DNA from: Pseudomonas sp. LB-090624 | GTDB lineage: Bacteria > Pseudomonadota > Gammaproteobacteria > Pseudomonadales > Pseudomonadaceae | NCBI RefSeq assembly: GCF_003205205.1 | Contig: NZ_QJRL01000012.1 | Location: 1-64,000 of the forward strand | Reading direction: 5' to 3' | Length of the DNA: 64,000 nt | Shown: one piece after another, positions 46,565-54,471 of the stretch | Numbering within the stretch: the first letter of the stretch is position 1 | Layout: each line of letters begins with the position of its first letter | The notes under the pieces: model-generated | Database searches by the model: none | What the model saw: the letters and a program-made list of their open reading frames with translations, nothing else | Told to the model about the DNA's origin: nothing | Program-made: the position numbers and the translations under genes

Positions 46565-47908
46565 TCACAAGCCCTGCAGGGTCTGCATCAGCACGCGTAC
46601 CTTGGCAATCGATTCTTCATATTCGGCCTGCCATTCGGAGTCAGCCACCACAGCGCCACCGCCCCAGCAGCTGACCTGGCCGTCTTTTACCAGCAGGCTG
46701 CGAATGGCGATCGAGCTGTCCATTTCCCCGCGCACGTCCACATACAGCAGCGAGCCGCAGTACAGCGCCCGTCGCGCCGGTTCCAGTTCGTCGATGATCT
46801 GCATGGCACGGATTTTTGGTGCGCCGGTGATCGAGCCGCCAGGGAAGCTGTCGCCAATCAGGTCCAGGGCGTCTTTATCGCTGGCCAGCTGCCCGGTAAT
46901 GCTGCTAACCAAGTGGTGCACGTTAGGGTAGCTCTCCAGGCTGAACAGCTCGGGTACTTTCACTGAGCCGATCTCACAGGTGCGCCCAAGGTCGTTGCGC
47001 AGCAAGTCGACGATCATCAGGTTTTCCGAGCGGTCCTTGGGGCTGTGCAGAAGCTCCTCGGCATTGCGCTGGTCTTCAGCCGGGTCGCTGGCGCGCGGGC
47101 GAGTACCCTTGATCGGCCGGGTTTCGACCTGGCCCTGGCTGACGCGGATAAAACGTTCAGGCGAAAAGCTCAGCAGGGCGCTGCCGTCGTTCAGTTGCTG
47201 ATAGGCGGAAAACGGCGTCGGGCAGGCGCGGCGCAGCGCCTGGTAAGCCCGCCAATGGTCCCCCTGGCAGGGCGCACGGAAGCGTTGGGTGAGGTTGATC
47301 TGGTAGCAGTCACCGGCCTGGATGTAGCGCTGTACCTGGTCGAACGCCGTTTTGTACTGCGTGGGCTGCAAGTCGCCGGTCATTGGCGCAAGCAGCTGGA
47401 AGTCGCCGCTATCGGCCTGCTGGTCGGCCTCGAACAGGCTGAGCAGGCGATCGCGCTCATCGCCTGCCAGGCTCGGGTGGAACACCAGCTGGCTGGTGCC
47501 GTGCAGGTGGTCGCTGACCAGTGCCCAGGCATACAGGCCCAGTTGGGCGTCTGGCAGCCCGAGGTCGTCTGCGGCCAGGCTTGGCAGCTGTTCCAGGCGG
47601 CGGCCGAAGTCGTAGCTCAGGTAGCCGATCAGGCCGCCGGCAAAGGGCAGCTCGCTGCCTTCGGGCAGTCGTGCGTGACCCAATTGTGCCAAGGCGGCGC
47701 GCAGGCGCTGGAGGAACGCGCGACCCTGTTCGTCAGGCTGCACTTGCAAGTGTTGCAGCGGCCAGGCGCTGAGCAGGTCGAAGCGGCCGCGTTCGGCACC
47801 AGGGCGGGCGCTGTCGAGCAGGATCGCACCGGGGGCCTGGCGCAGGCGGGCGAAATAGGCGGCAGGGTCGGGTTGGTAGGGCAGGGGATGGAGCGTACAG
47901 GTCGGCAT
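46565..47908 (-). CDS. pabB: aminodeoxychorismate synthase component I
   Basis: This 447-residue chorismate-utilising enzyme makes 4-amino-4-deoxychorismate for folate. The anthranilate-synthase-type N-domain is followed by the chorismate domain with GDCYQINLTQRF, ETRPIKGTRPRA (the lysine nucleophile that marks PabB), ENLMIVDLLRNDLGR, FPGGSITGAPKIRAM and DSSIAIRSLLV. In P. aeruginosa, thrH lies between cysH and pabB, as I recall; here the gap is only 160 bp with no gene. Confidence 0.94.
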   Translation of the reverse strand: MPTCTLHPLPYQPDPAAYFARLRQAPGAILLDSARPGAERGRFDLLSAWPLQHLQVQPDEQGRAFLQRLRAALAQLGHARLPEGSELPFAGGLIGYLSYDFGRRLEQLPSLAADDLGLPDAQLGLYAWALVSDHLHGTSQLVFHPSLAGDERDRLLSLFEADQQADSGDFQLLAPMTGDLQPTQYKTAFDQVQRYIQAGDCYQINLTQRFRAPCQGDHWRAYQALRRACPTPFSAYQQLNDGSALLSFSPERFIRVSQGQVETRPIKGTRPRASDPAEDQRNAEELLHSPKDRSENLMIVDLLRNDLGRTCEIGSVKVPELFSLESYPNVHHLVSSITGQLASDKDALDLIGDSFPGGSITGAPKIRAMQIIDELEPARRALYCGSLLYVDVRGEMDSSIAIRSLLVKDGQVSCWGGGAVVADSEWQAEYEESIAKVRVLMQTLQGL

Positions 47909-48155
47909 CAGTGTGGACGGCGATGTAAAAGCGAGGAGGGCGATTGTAGACCTGTGCAGGAAAAGCGCCTAGCACTGGGCGCGACATTCAACAGTGTGTT
48001 TGGCATTCGGGGCTGCTTTGCAGCCCAACCGCCACGCAAGGCCGCTCTCAGAGAGCCAAAATGCCTTGTTGATTCGGCAGGAACTCTTTGGGAGCAACTG
48101 CCTTGCTCAATTTCTAGAAGCTAGCGCAATCCTTGTGGGAGCGGCCCCGGCCCTG
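47909..48155. other. intergenic region with a solitary REP-like half-element
   Basis: This 247-bp gap between pabB and the amidoligase gene has TGTGGGAGCGGCC (48133-48145), the start of the P. putida REP type. It overlaps the likely 3' end of the amidoligase transcript. No coding sequence seen. Confidence 0.4.
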
Positions 48156-49136
48156 TCAGCCGGGATGCACGTGCCCGAATAACCCCTGCGACACTTTCAC
48201 TCGCTGCTCCGCATCTTCGGTAACGCCATCTTTGGCCAGCGCCTCGATGTGCGCCTCGATAGCGTGGGTGCGCTGGGTCAGGCCGCAGTCGTTGGCAATC
48301 TGGATGTTCAGGCCCGGGCGGGCGTTGAGCTCCAGAATCAGTGGGCCCTTGTCCTGGTCCAGGACCATGTCCACACCGATGTAACCTAGCCCGCACAGCT
48401 CATAGCAACCGGCGGCCAGCTTCATGAAGCCGTCCCAGTTCGGCAACTGCACGCCGTCCACCGCGTTGGTGGTATCCGGGTGCTTGCTGATGATGTTGTT
48501 CAGCCAGGTGCCGCGCAGGGTCACGCCGGTGGCCAGGTCGACCCCGACGCCGATGGCCCCCTGGTGCAGGTTGGCCTTGCCGCCGGACTGGCGGGTGGGC
48601 AGGCGCAGCATGGCCATTACCGGGTAGCCCATCAGTACGATGATGCGGATGTCCGGCACGCCTTCGTAGCTGATGCTCTTGAAGATCTGGTCCGGGGTCA
48701 CCCGGTATTCGATCAGCGCGCGGTCGCGGTGCCCGCCCAGCGAATACAGGCCGGTGAGGATGCTCGAGACCTGATGCTCGATTTCCTCATGGCTCATGAT
48801 CTTGCCCGAGACCGTGCGATAACGGTCCTCGAAGCGGTCGGCGATCACCAGGATGCCGTCACCGCCAGCCCCTTGCGCCGGCTTGATGACGAAATCGCTG
48901 CGGCCGCCGATGATCTCGTGAAGCTTGTCGATCTGCTTCTCGGTCTCGATGATGCCGTACATTTCCGGCACGTGGATGCCGGCCGCCAGGGCGCGCTCCT
49001 TGGTGATGATCTTGTCGTCGACGATCGGGTACAGGTGGCGCTTGTTGTACTTCAGCACGTAGTCCGCGTTGCGCCGGTTGATACCCATGATGCCCCGGGC
49101 CTCCAGGGCTTTCCACGTCTTGATCAGGCCAAACAT
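48156..49136 (-). CDS. ATP-grasp alpha-L-glutamate ligase-like amidoligase
   Basis: This 326-residue ATP-grasp protein is related to RimK. It has SDFVIKPAQGAGGDGILVI (nucleotide-binding glycine loop, about 80-98), RALIEYRV, DIRIIVLMGYPVMAML, the metal-binding GYIGVDMVLDQDKGPLILELNARPG (acidic and Asn ligands) and a family-specific tail (NDCGLTQRTHAIEAHIEALA). ATP-grasp amidoligases activate a carboxylate as acyl phosphate and couple an amine, commonly adding glutamate. Its ATG overlaps the stop of the 7TM gene as TGATG. The acceptor is unknown. Confidence 0.88.
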   Translation of the reverse strand: MFGLIKTWKALEARGIMGINRRNADYVLKYNKRHLYPIVDDKIITKERALAAGIHVPEMYGIIETEKQIDKLHEIIGGRSDFVIKPAQGAGGDGILVIADRFEDRYRTVSGKIMSHEEIEHQVSSILTGLYSLGGHRDRALIEYRVTPDQIFKSISYEGVPDIRIIVLMGYPVMAMLRLPTRQSGGKANLHQGAIGVGVDLATGVTLRGTWLNNIISKHPDTTNAVDGVQLPNWDGFMKLAAGCYELCGLGYIGVDMVLDQDKGPLILELNARPGLNIQIANDCGLTQRTHAIEAHIEALAKDGVTEDAEQRVKVSQGLFGHVHPG

Positions 49137-50671
49137 CAGGCGTCAGCCTTCTTCAGGAATGCCTTGAAGCGTACGAGCTCGGTCAGGCGGTAGCCGCGGT
49201 AACGGCCCATTGCCAGCATGAAGCCCACGAGGATCAGCAGCACGGCAGGGAAGGTGAACACGAAGTACACCAGCTCCGGCACCATCATCAGCAGGTGTGC
49301 CAGCGAGGCGGCGAACAAGGTGCCGATGGCCACTTTCATGGCATGGCCGCCGCCACGCTCTTCCCAGGTGATCGACAAGCGCTCGATGGTCATGGTCAAA
49401 ATCACCATCGGGAACAGCGCCACCGACAGCCCACGTTCCAGGCCCAGTTTGTGGCTGAACAGGCTGATGGCCGCGATCAGCACCACGACGAAGGTCAGTA
49501 CCACCGACAGGCGTGGCAGCATTTGCAGCTTCAGGTGTTCCAGGTACGAGCGCAGCGACAGGCCGAGTGCCGTGATTACCGTGAACAGCACGATACCGAA
49601 GCCCAGCTGGGTCTCGCGGAAGGCCAGGGCGATCAGCACCGGGGTGAAGGTACCCAGGGTCTGCAGACCGATCAGGTTGCGCAGCACCAGGATCACCAGC
49701 ACGCCGATCGGGATCATCACCATGATCATGAAGGTTTGCTGGGTTTGCAGTGGTAGGCCGTACAGCGAGTATTCGAGGAAGTCGGCGTCGGTGTTCTCGT
49801 CAGTCAGCTTGGCCAGGCGGATGGCGTTCATCTCGCTGTTGTTCATGCTGAAGGTGACGTTGGCCTTCTTGCCGCCATCGACGGTGATCAGGTTGTCGTC
49901 ACCCGTCCACCACAGCAGACGGTCGCTCGGCAGGCCTTGCTCGCCAGTGTCCGGGTTGAAGTACAGCCAGTCGTTGCCGTTGAAGCTGCGCAGCCACAGT
50001 TCCGGGGTTTGCGGGGTGTCGGCCACCAGGCGGATGGTGTGCACCTTTTCCATCGGCACGTGGGCGATGGACAACAGCAAGTCGATGACCTGGGCCTTCT
50101 TCATCGGCGAGGTGTCACCGGCGAGCAGCAGCTTGACGTTGTCATCGTTGAGGTTGTTGACCCGCTTGATGGTCTCGCTGACGAAGGTTTCGACGTCGGC
50201 CGAGTGCTGGCGAATCGGTGCCATCAGGGCTTCGGCAGCGATCTTCTCAGGGCCCTCGATGGCCAGGCTGTCACGGAAGGTCGGCCCTTTGACCGTGGTC
50301 TTCTCGTTGCTGTAGCGCTTGGTCAGCACCAGGCGATAGTAGAGGGTCTGGTTGCCGCTGGCGCGACGGGCCGACCAGGTCACCTTGCGGTTGCCGTCGG
50401 CACGGTTGACGCTGACCCCGTAGTTGTTGGAGATGAAGCTCTCGTTGAGGCTGACGTAGTCGCGGTTCAGCGGTGGCACGAACATCTGCACCTTGACCGG
50501 GTCTTTGGTGCTGGCCACGAATTCGACCTTGGCGTCGATATTCCACAGGTCGTCGGTTTCATCCTCGGTCACCGGGATGCCGAGGAAGAAGATCTGATAA
50601 GCCGTGACGGCCACGCCCAGCAGCACCAGCACGGTGATCAGGACTTTCAGATGGAGGGTAAGAGAGCGCAT
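49136..50671 (-). CDS. inactive-transglutaminase-like protein fused to seven membrane helices (UUP1/7TM type)
   Basis: This 511-residue protein has an N-terminal helix (about 10-28) and a periplasmic domain (about 30-310) that resembles a transglutaminase-like fold, in a family described as catalytically inactive. About seven closely packed helices follow from 320 to 495 (FMIMVMIPIGVLVILVL, VVLTFVVVLIAAISLF, YFVFTFPAVLLILVG). Its N-domain faces the periplasm, where the upstream protease works, and its cytosolic face is next to the downstream amidoligase, so it is well placed to pass a signal or substrate. It is coupled to both neighbours. Confidence 0.85.
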   Translation of the reverse strand: MRSLTLHLKVLITVLVLLGVAVTAYQIFFLGIPVTEDETDDLWNIDAKVEFVASTKDPVKVQMFVPPLNRDYVSLNESFISNNYGVSVNRADGNRKVTWSARRASGNQTLYYRLVLTKRYSNEKTTVKGPTFRDSLAIEGPEKIAAEALMAPIRQHSADVETFVSETIKRVNNLNDDNVKLLLAGDTSPMKKAQVIDLLLSIAHVPMEKVHTIRLVADTPQTPELWLRSFNGNDWLYFNPDTGEQGLPSDRLLWWTGDDNLITVDGGKKANVTFSMNNSEMNAIRLAKLTDENTDADFLEYSLYGLPLQTQQTFMIMVMIPIGVLVILVLRNLIGLQTLGTFTPVLIALAFRETQLGFGIVLFTVITALGLSLRSYLEHLKLQMLPRLSVVLTFVVVLIAAISLFSHKLGLERGLSVALFPMVILTMTIERLSITWEERGGGHAMKVAIGTLFAASLAHLLMMVPELVYFVFTFPAVLLILVGFMLAMGRYRGYRLTELVRFKAFLKKADA

Positions 50672-50676
50672 CGGGA

Positions 50677-51213
50677 TTACTCTGCTTTGGGAGCGTCGGT
50701 GGCACAGGCAGGTTTGCCGGCCGCGTATTTAAGGCTTGGATCAACCAGTGCGTCGAAGTGCTTGAGGGCCTCGGAACCGATCAGCAGCGGGAACTGGAAG
50801 GCGCTGCGGTCGGTGAGGTTGACTTCGATGGTGCGCACGGCCTGGCCCATGCATATTTCGAGTTCGATGACCGGGCGGGCAGTGTAGGCCTTGCCCGAAT
50901 CGGCATCATAGTCGCCGGCCCGGCGCTTGATCTTGCTGACGCGTGCCAGCGGGCGTTCGATCGGGTGCGAGTGGGCCGCGTCGATGGCCAGGTAGAAGCG
51001 CACCCAGCTTTCGCCATTGCGCTTGAACCGCTTGATGTCGCGGGCGCTTAGCGATGCGGTCTTGGCACCGGTGTCGAGCTTGGCGGCCACTTCCAGATCC
51101 AGGTCGCCCAGTCGTGCATATTCGTTGAGACCATACACGGTCTTGCCTGCCGCCTGGCCAATGGCCGGTAGCAGGGTGAGGCATAGCAGCAATAAAACGG
51201 GTGTAAGTCTCAT
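50677..51213 (-). CDS. retropepsin-like protease, ATP-dependent zinc protease/RimB-like family
   Basis: This 178-residue protein has a signal peptide (about 1-22) and a single retropepsin-like domain with the catalytic aspartate motif AAKLDTGAKTASLSA (D47-T-G-A). GNAT-like or metal motifs are absent, so the database name zinc protease may mislead. Family members lie next to ATP-grasp ligases in many proteobacteria; in P. fluorescens RimB accompanies RimK, as I recall. It is the first gene of the trio, 5 bp before the 7TM gene. Confidence 0.85.
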   Translation of the reverse strand: MRLTPVLLLLCLTLLPAIGQAAGKTVYGLNEYARLGDLDLEVAAKLDTGAKTASLSARDIKRFKRNGESWVRFYLAIDAAHSHPIERPLARVSKIKRRAGDYDADSGKAYTARPVIELEICMGQAVRTIEVNLTDRSAFQFPLLIGSEALKHFDALVDPSLKYAAGKPACATDAPKAE

Positions 51214-51434
51214 AATCCTGGCGCGGTGCAGTGCAAGGTTCTAGGCAAGGTTCAGGTCAAGGTGACTGGCAACTACTGCGCAAGCTTCCTCGTTCATCTG
51301 TCAACAAGCATCAATGAATGACAGACAGGCTATCCATACCCCATCGGAGGCGCGGCATTCTATCACGCCGACGTCTTGACGCCAGCGGTGCGCGATATGA
51401 CAGCGCATGGCCATCGTTAGTTCGTTCTTAGACG

Positions 51435-51446
51435 ATTGTCGACAAT
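51435..51446. promoter_or_regulatory. GntR-type operator upstream of the prp promoter
   Basis: ATTGTCGACAAT is a perfect 12-bp palindrome centred about 20 bp upstream of the -35 box. It is the typical symmetry of FCD-class GntR operators. Confidence 0.65.
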
Positions 51447-51459
51447 ATTGATTTTGTCT

Positions 51460-51488
51460 TTGACTTGAATGGCTTGATTCGCTAATTT
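51460..51488 (+). promoter_or_regulatory. sigma-70 promoter of the prp cluster
   Basis: TTGACT (51460-51465), a 17-bp spacer and TAATTT (51483-51488) predict a start near 51495. That leaves about 25 nt before ATG 51520. Confidence 0.62.
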
Positions 51489-51509
51489 CAGCGCTATGGA
51501 TTTTCAAGG

Positions 51510-51519
51510 TGTCGACAAT
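51510..51519. promoter_or_regulatory. second GntR-type operator, overlapping the leader
   Basis: TGTCGACAAT repeats ten bases of the upstream palindrome and touches the ATG of the regulator gene. Binding here would block elongation and ribosome access. Confidence 0.6.
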
Positions 51520-52236
51520 ATGCAAGACCTTTCCACCCCTGCCGCGGTGCTGACAGACGAAACGGAAACCTTGTCCGAAAACGTCTTCCGGCGCATCCAG
51601 GCGGCCATCGTCAAGGGTGAAATCGCCCCCGGCAGCAAGATTTCCGAGCCTGAGCTGGCGCGTACCTACGGTATCAGCCGCGGCCCGCTGCGCGAGGCCA
51701 TCCACCGCCTGGAGGGGCAGCGCCTGCTGGTGCGTGTGCCGCATGTGGGCGCGCGGGTAGTTTCGCTCAACCACGCCGAGCTGATCGAGCTGTACGAAAT
51801 CCGCGAGTCGCTGGAGGGCATGGCCTGCCGCCTGGCCGCCGAGCGCATGAGCCAGGCCGACATCGACGAGCTGCGCCGGGTGCTCGATACCCACGAGCGT
51901 GATGCTGCGTTTCAGGCCGGCGTAGGTTACTACCAGCAAGAAGGCGACTACGACTTCCATTACCGGATCATCCAGGGTAGCGGCAACCAGACCCTGGTGA
52001 AGATGCTCTGCGGCGAGCTGTACCAGCTGGTGCGCATGTACCGCATCCAGTTCTCCGCCACGCCCAATCGGCCGCGCCAGGCTTTTGCCGAGCACCACCG
52101 CATTCTCGATGCCATCGCCGACCGTGACGGCGAGCTGGCCGAACTCCTGATGCGCCGGCACATCGGCGCGTCCAAGCGCAATATCGAGCGTCATTACCTG
52201 GACGCCCACAACAACAGCCCACGAGGTGAGAAATGA
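51520..52236 (+). CDS. prpR: GntR-family regulator of the 2-methylcitrate cluster
   Basis: This 238-residue FCD-class GntR protein has a winged HTH (about 15-80: [20 protein letters not shown], then [18 protein letters not shown]) and an FCD effector domain with histidine ligands ([25 protein letters not shown]). I start at ATG 51520: it has AAGG 10 nt upstream and lies after the predicted transcription start. An ATG at 51496 has no Shine-Dalgarno. It overlaps prpB by four bases (ATGA), so it is the first gene of the operon. The likely effector is 2-methylcitrate or a related acid. The symbol is by position; enteric PrpR is unrelated. Confidence 0.88.
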   Translation: MQDLSTPAAVLTDETETLSENVFRRIQAAIVKGEIAPGSKISEPELARTYGISRGPLREAIHRLEGQRLLVRVPHVGARVVSLNHAELIELYEIRESLEGMACRLAAERMSQADIDELRRVLDTHERDAAFQAGVGYYQQEGDYDFHYRIIQGSGNQTLVKMLCGELYQLVRMYRIQFSATPNRPRQAFAEHHRILDAIADRDGELAELLMRRHIGASKRNIERHYLDAHNNSPRGEK

Positions 52237-53123
52237 CTGTGAAGAGCACCCCTGGTCAGCGTTTCCGCGACGCCGTTGCCGCTGAACACCCGCTGCAGGT
52301 GGTTGGCGCCATCAATGCCAACCATGCCCTGCTGGCCAAACGCGCCGGCTTCAAGGCCATCTACCTGTCCGGTGGTGGCGTGGCCGCGGGCTCCCTGGGC
52401 CTGCCAGACCTGGGCATCAGCGGCCTGGATGACGTGCTGACTGACGTGCGCCGCATCACCGACGTGTGCGACCTGCCGCTGCTGGTGGATGTCGACACCG
52501 GCTTCGGTGCCTCGGCCTTCAACGTGGCCCGCACGGTGCGCTCGATGAGCAAGTTCGGGGCAGCAGCGATCCACATCGAGGATCAGGTAGGCGCCAAGCG
52601 TTGTGGCCACCGGCCGAACAAGGAAATCGTCACCCAGCAGGAAATGGTCGACCGCATCAAGGCAGCCGTCGACGCCCGTACCGATGACAGCTTCGTGATC
52701 ATGGCGCGTACCGACGCCCTGGCGGTCGAAGGCCTGAATGCCGCTCTGGACCGTGCCGAGGCGTGCATCGAGGCAGGTGCCGACATGATCTTCCCGGAAG
52801 CCATCACCGAACTGCAGATGTACAAGACCTTCGCTGACCGGGTGAAGGCCCCGATCCTGGCGAATATCACCGAATTCGGCGCCACGCCGCTGTACACCAC
52901 TGAAGAGCTGGCCTCGGTCGACGTGTCGCTGGTGCTGTACCCGCTGTCGGCATTCCGCGCCATGAACAAGGCGGCCGAGAACGTGTACACCGCACTGCGC
53001 CGCGACGGCACGCAGAAGAACGTGATCGACACCATGCAGACCCGCATGGAGCTTTACGATGCCATTGGCTACCACGCCTTCGAGCAGAGCCTGGATGCGC
53101 TGTTCGCCCAGAAAAAAGGTTGA
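52233..53123 (+). CDS. prpB: 2-methylisocitrate lyase
   Basis: This 296-residue enzyme of the isocitrate lyase/PEP mutase fold splits 2-methylisocitrate to pyruvate and succinate. The active-site [11 protein letters not shown] carries the catalytic C124; [21 protein letters not shown] and [11 protein letters not shown] hold the metal and substrate residues. Start ATG 52233 overlaps the regulator stop. It is the last step of the cycle encoded here. Confidence 0.96.
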   Translation: MTVKSTPGQRFRDAVAAEHPLQVVGAINANHALLAKRAGFKAIYLSGGGVAAGSLGLPDLGISGLDDVLTDVRRITDVCDLPLLVDVDTGFGASAFNVARTVRSMSKFGAAAIHIEDQVGAKRCGHRPNKEIVTQQEMVDRIKAAVDARTDDSFVIMARTDALAVEGLNAALDRAEACIEAGADMIFPEAITELQMYKTFADRVKAPILANITEFGATPLYTTEELASVDVSLVLYPLSAFRAMNKAAENVYTALRRDGTQKNVIDTMQTRMELYDAIGYHAFEQSLDALFAQKKG

Positions 53124-53185
53124 GCCAGCCGCTCCCGAATTAGCCAGATCGCTTCCTATAACAAGTTCAAGAAAGGAGAAACACC

Positions 53186-54313
53186 ATGGCCGAAGCAAAA
53201 GTACTCAGTGGCGCAGGCCTGCGCGGCCAGGTGGCCGGCCAGACCGCACTGTCGACCGTGGGCCAGGCCGGTGCCGGGCTGACCTACCGGGGTTACGACG
53301 TGCGTGACCTGGCAGCCGATGCCGAGTTTGAAGAAGTCGCCTACCTGCTGCTGTATGGCGAGCTGCCAACCCAGGCTGAACTGGCCGACTACAAGCGCAA
53401 GCTCAAGGGCCTGCGTGACCTGCCGCAAGCATTGAAGGAAGTGCTCGAGCGCATTCCCCGCGACGCCCACCCGATGGACGTGATGCGCACCGGTTGCTCG
53501 GTGCTCGGCACCCTTGAGCCCGAACTTACCTTCGAGGCCCAGCGTGACAAGACCGACCGCCTGCTGGCGCTGTTCCCGGCCGTGATGTGTTACTGGTACC
53601 GCTTCACGCACCATGGGGTGCGCATCGATTGCACCAGCGATGAAGACACCCTCGGCGGCCATTTCCTGCACCTGCTGCACGGCAAGAAACCGAGCGAGCT
53701 GCACGTAAAGGTCATGAACGTATCGCTGATCCTGTACGCCGAGCACGAATTCAACGCTTCGACCTTCACTGCCCGCGTCTGTGCCTCGACCCTGTCCGAC
53801 CTGTACTCCTGCGTTACTGCAGCCATCGGTTCGCTACGCGGCCCGCTGCACGGTGGCGCCAACGAGGCAGCCATGGAGCTCATCGAGCGCTTCCAGAGCC
53901 CCCAGGAAGCCACCGCCGAGCTGCTGCGCATGCTGGAGCGCAAAGACAAGATCATGGGCTTCGGCCATGCCATCTACAAAGAGTCCGACCCGCGCAACGA
54001 GGTCATCAAGGGCTGGTCGAAGCAGCTGGCCGATGAAGTGGGTGACAAGGTGCTGTACCCGGTTTCCGAGGCCATCGACAAGACCATGTGGGAGCAGAAG
54101 CGCCTGTTCCCCAATGCCGATTTCTACCATGCCTCGGCGTACCACTTCATGGGTATCCCGACCAAGCTGTTTACCCCGATCTTCGTCTGTTCGCGCCTGA
54201 CCGGCTGGGCGGCGCACGTCTTCGAGCAGCGCGCCAACAACCGCATCATCCGCCCGAGCGCCGAGTATGTCGGCGTAGAACAGCGCCAGTTCGTGCCGAT
54301 CGAGCAGCGCTGA
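53186..54313 (+). CDS. prpC: 2-methylcitrate synthase
   Basis: This 375-residue citrate-synthase-fold enzyme condenses propionyl-CoA with oxaloacetate. Visible are GLRGQVAGQTALSTV near the start, the first histidine in RFTHHGVRIDC, GPLHGGANEAAMELI with the catalytic histidine, and MGFGHAIYKESDPRNE with histidine and aspartate. The short length and start distinguish it from the about 428-residue GltA type. AAAGGAG precedes ATG 53186. Confidence 0.95.
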   Translation: MAEAKVLSGAGLRGQVAGQTALSTVGQAGAGLTYRGYDVRDLAADAEFEEVAYLLLYGELPTQAELADYKRKLKGLRDLPQALKEVLERIPRDAHPMDVMRTGCSVLGTLEPELTFEAQRDKTDRLLALFPAVMCYWYRFTHHGVRIDCTSDEDTLGGHFLHLLHGKKPSELHVKVMNVSLILYAEHEFNASTFTARVCASTLSDLYSCVTAAIGSLRGPLHGGANEAAMELIERFQSPQEATAELLRMLERKDKIMGFGHAIYKESDPRNEVIKGWSKQLADEVGDKVLYPVSEAIDKTMWEQKRLFPNADFYHASAYHFMGIPTKLFTPIFVCSRLTGWAAHVFEQRANNRIIRPSAEYVGVEQRQFVPIEQR

Positions 54314-54341
54314 ATAGCTATAGAGAGGCAACCCGTTCCCC

Positions 54342-54429
54342 TTGTGGGAGCGGGCGTGCCCGCGAATGCGCCCGGCCTTGCAATCACTGTGCACCTGCTG
54401 ACGCATTCGGGGGGCGCCCGCTTCCACAG
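54342..54429. repeat. pair of inverted REP elements between prpC and acnD
   Basis: TGTGGGAGCGGGCG at 54342-54355 is followed by GTGCCCGCGAATGCG, and an imperfect inverted copy ends CGCCCGCTTCCACAG at 54415-54429. The arms match the P. putida REP type and would form a long hairpin in mRNA. Confidence 0.7.
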
Positions 54430-54471
54430 GTACGGTAAAACCTTCCGAATCCTGTGACCGAGCCTGATTCC

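Larger units (their letters stand above)
51214..51519. other. divergent regulatory region between amidoligase trio and prp regulator
   Basis: This 306-bp gap holds the prpR-type promoter and its operators at its right end (51435-51519). The minus-strand side must hold the promoter of the protease/7TM/amidoligase trio, but I could not define one clearly. Confidence 0.5.

Noticed and set aside
48133..48165. Full REP pair after pabB
   Set aside because: Only one REP-like head is present and it runs into the 3' end of the amidoligase gene; no inverted partner found.
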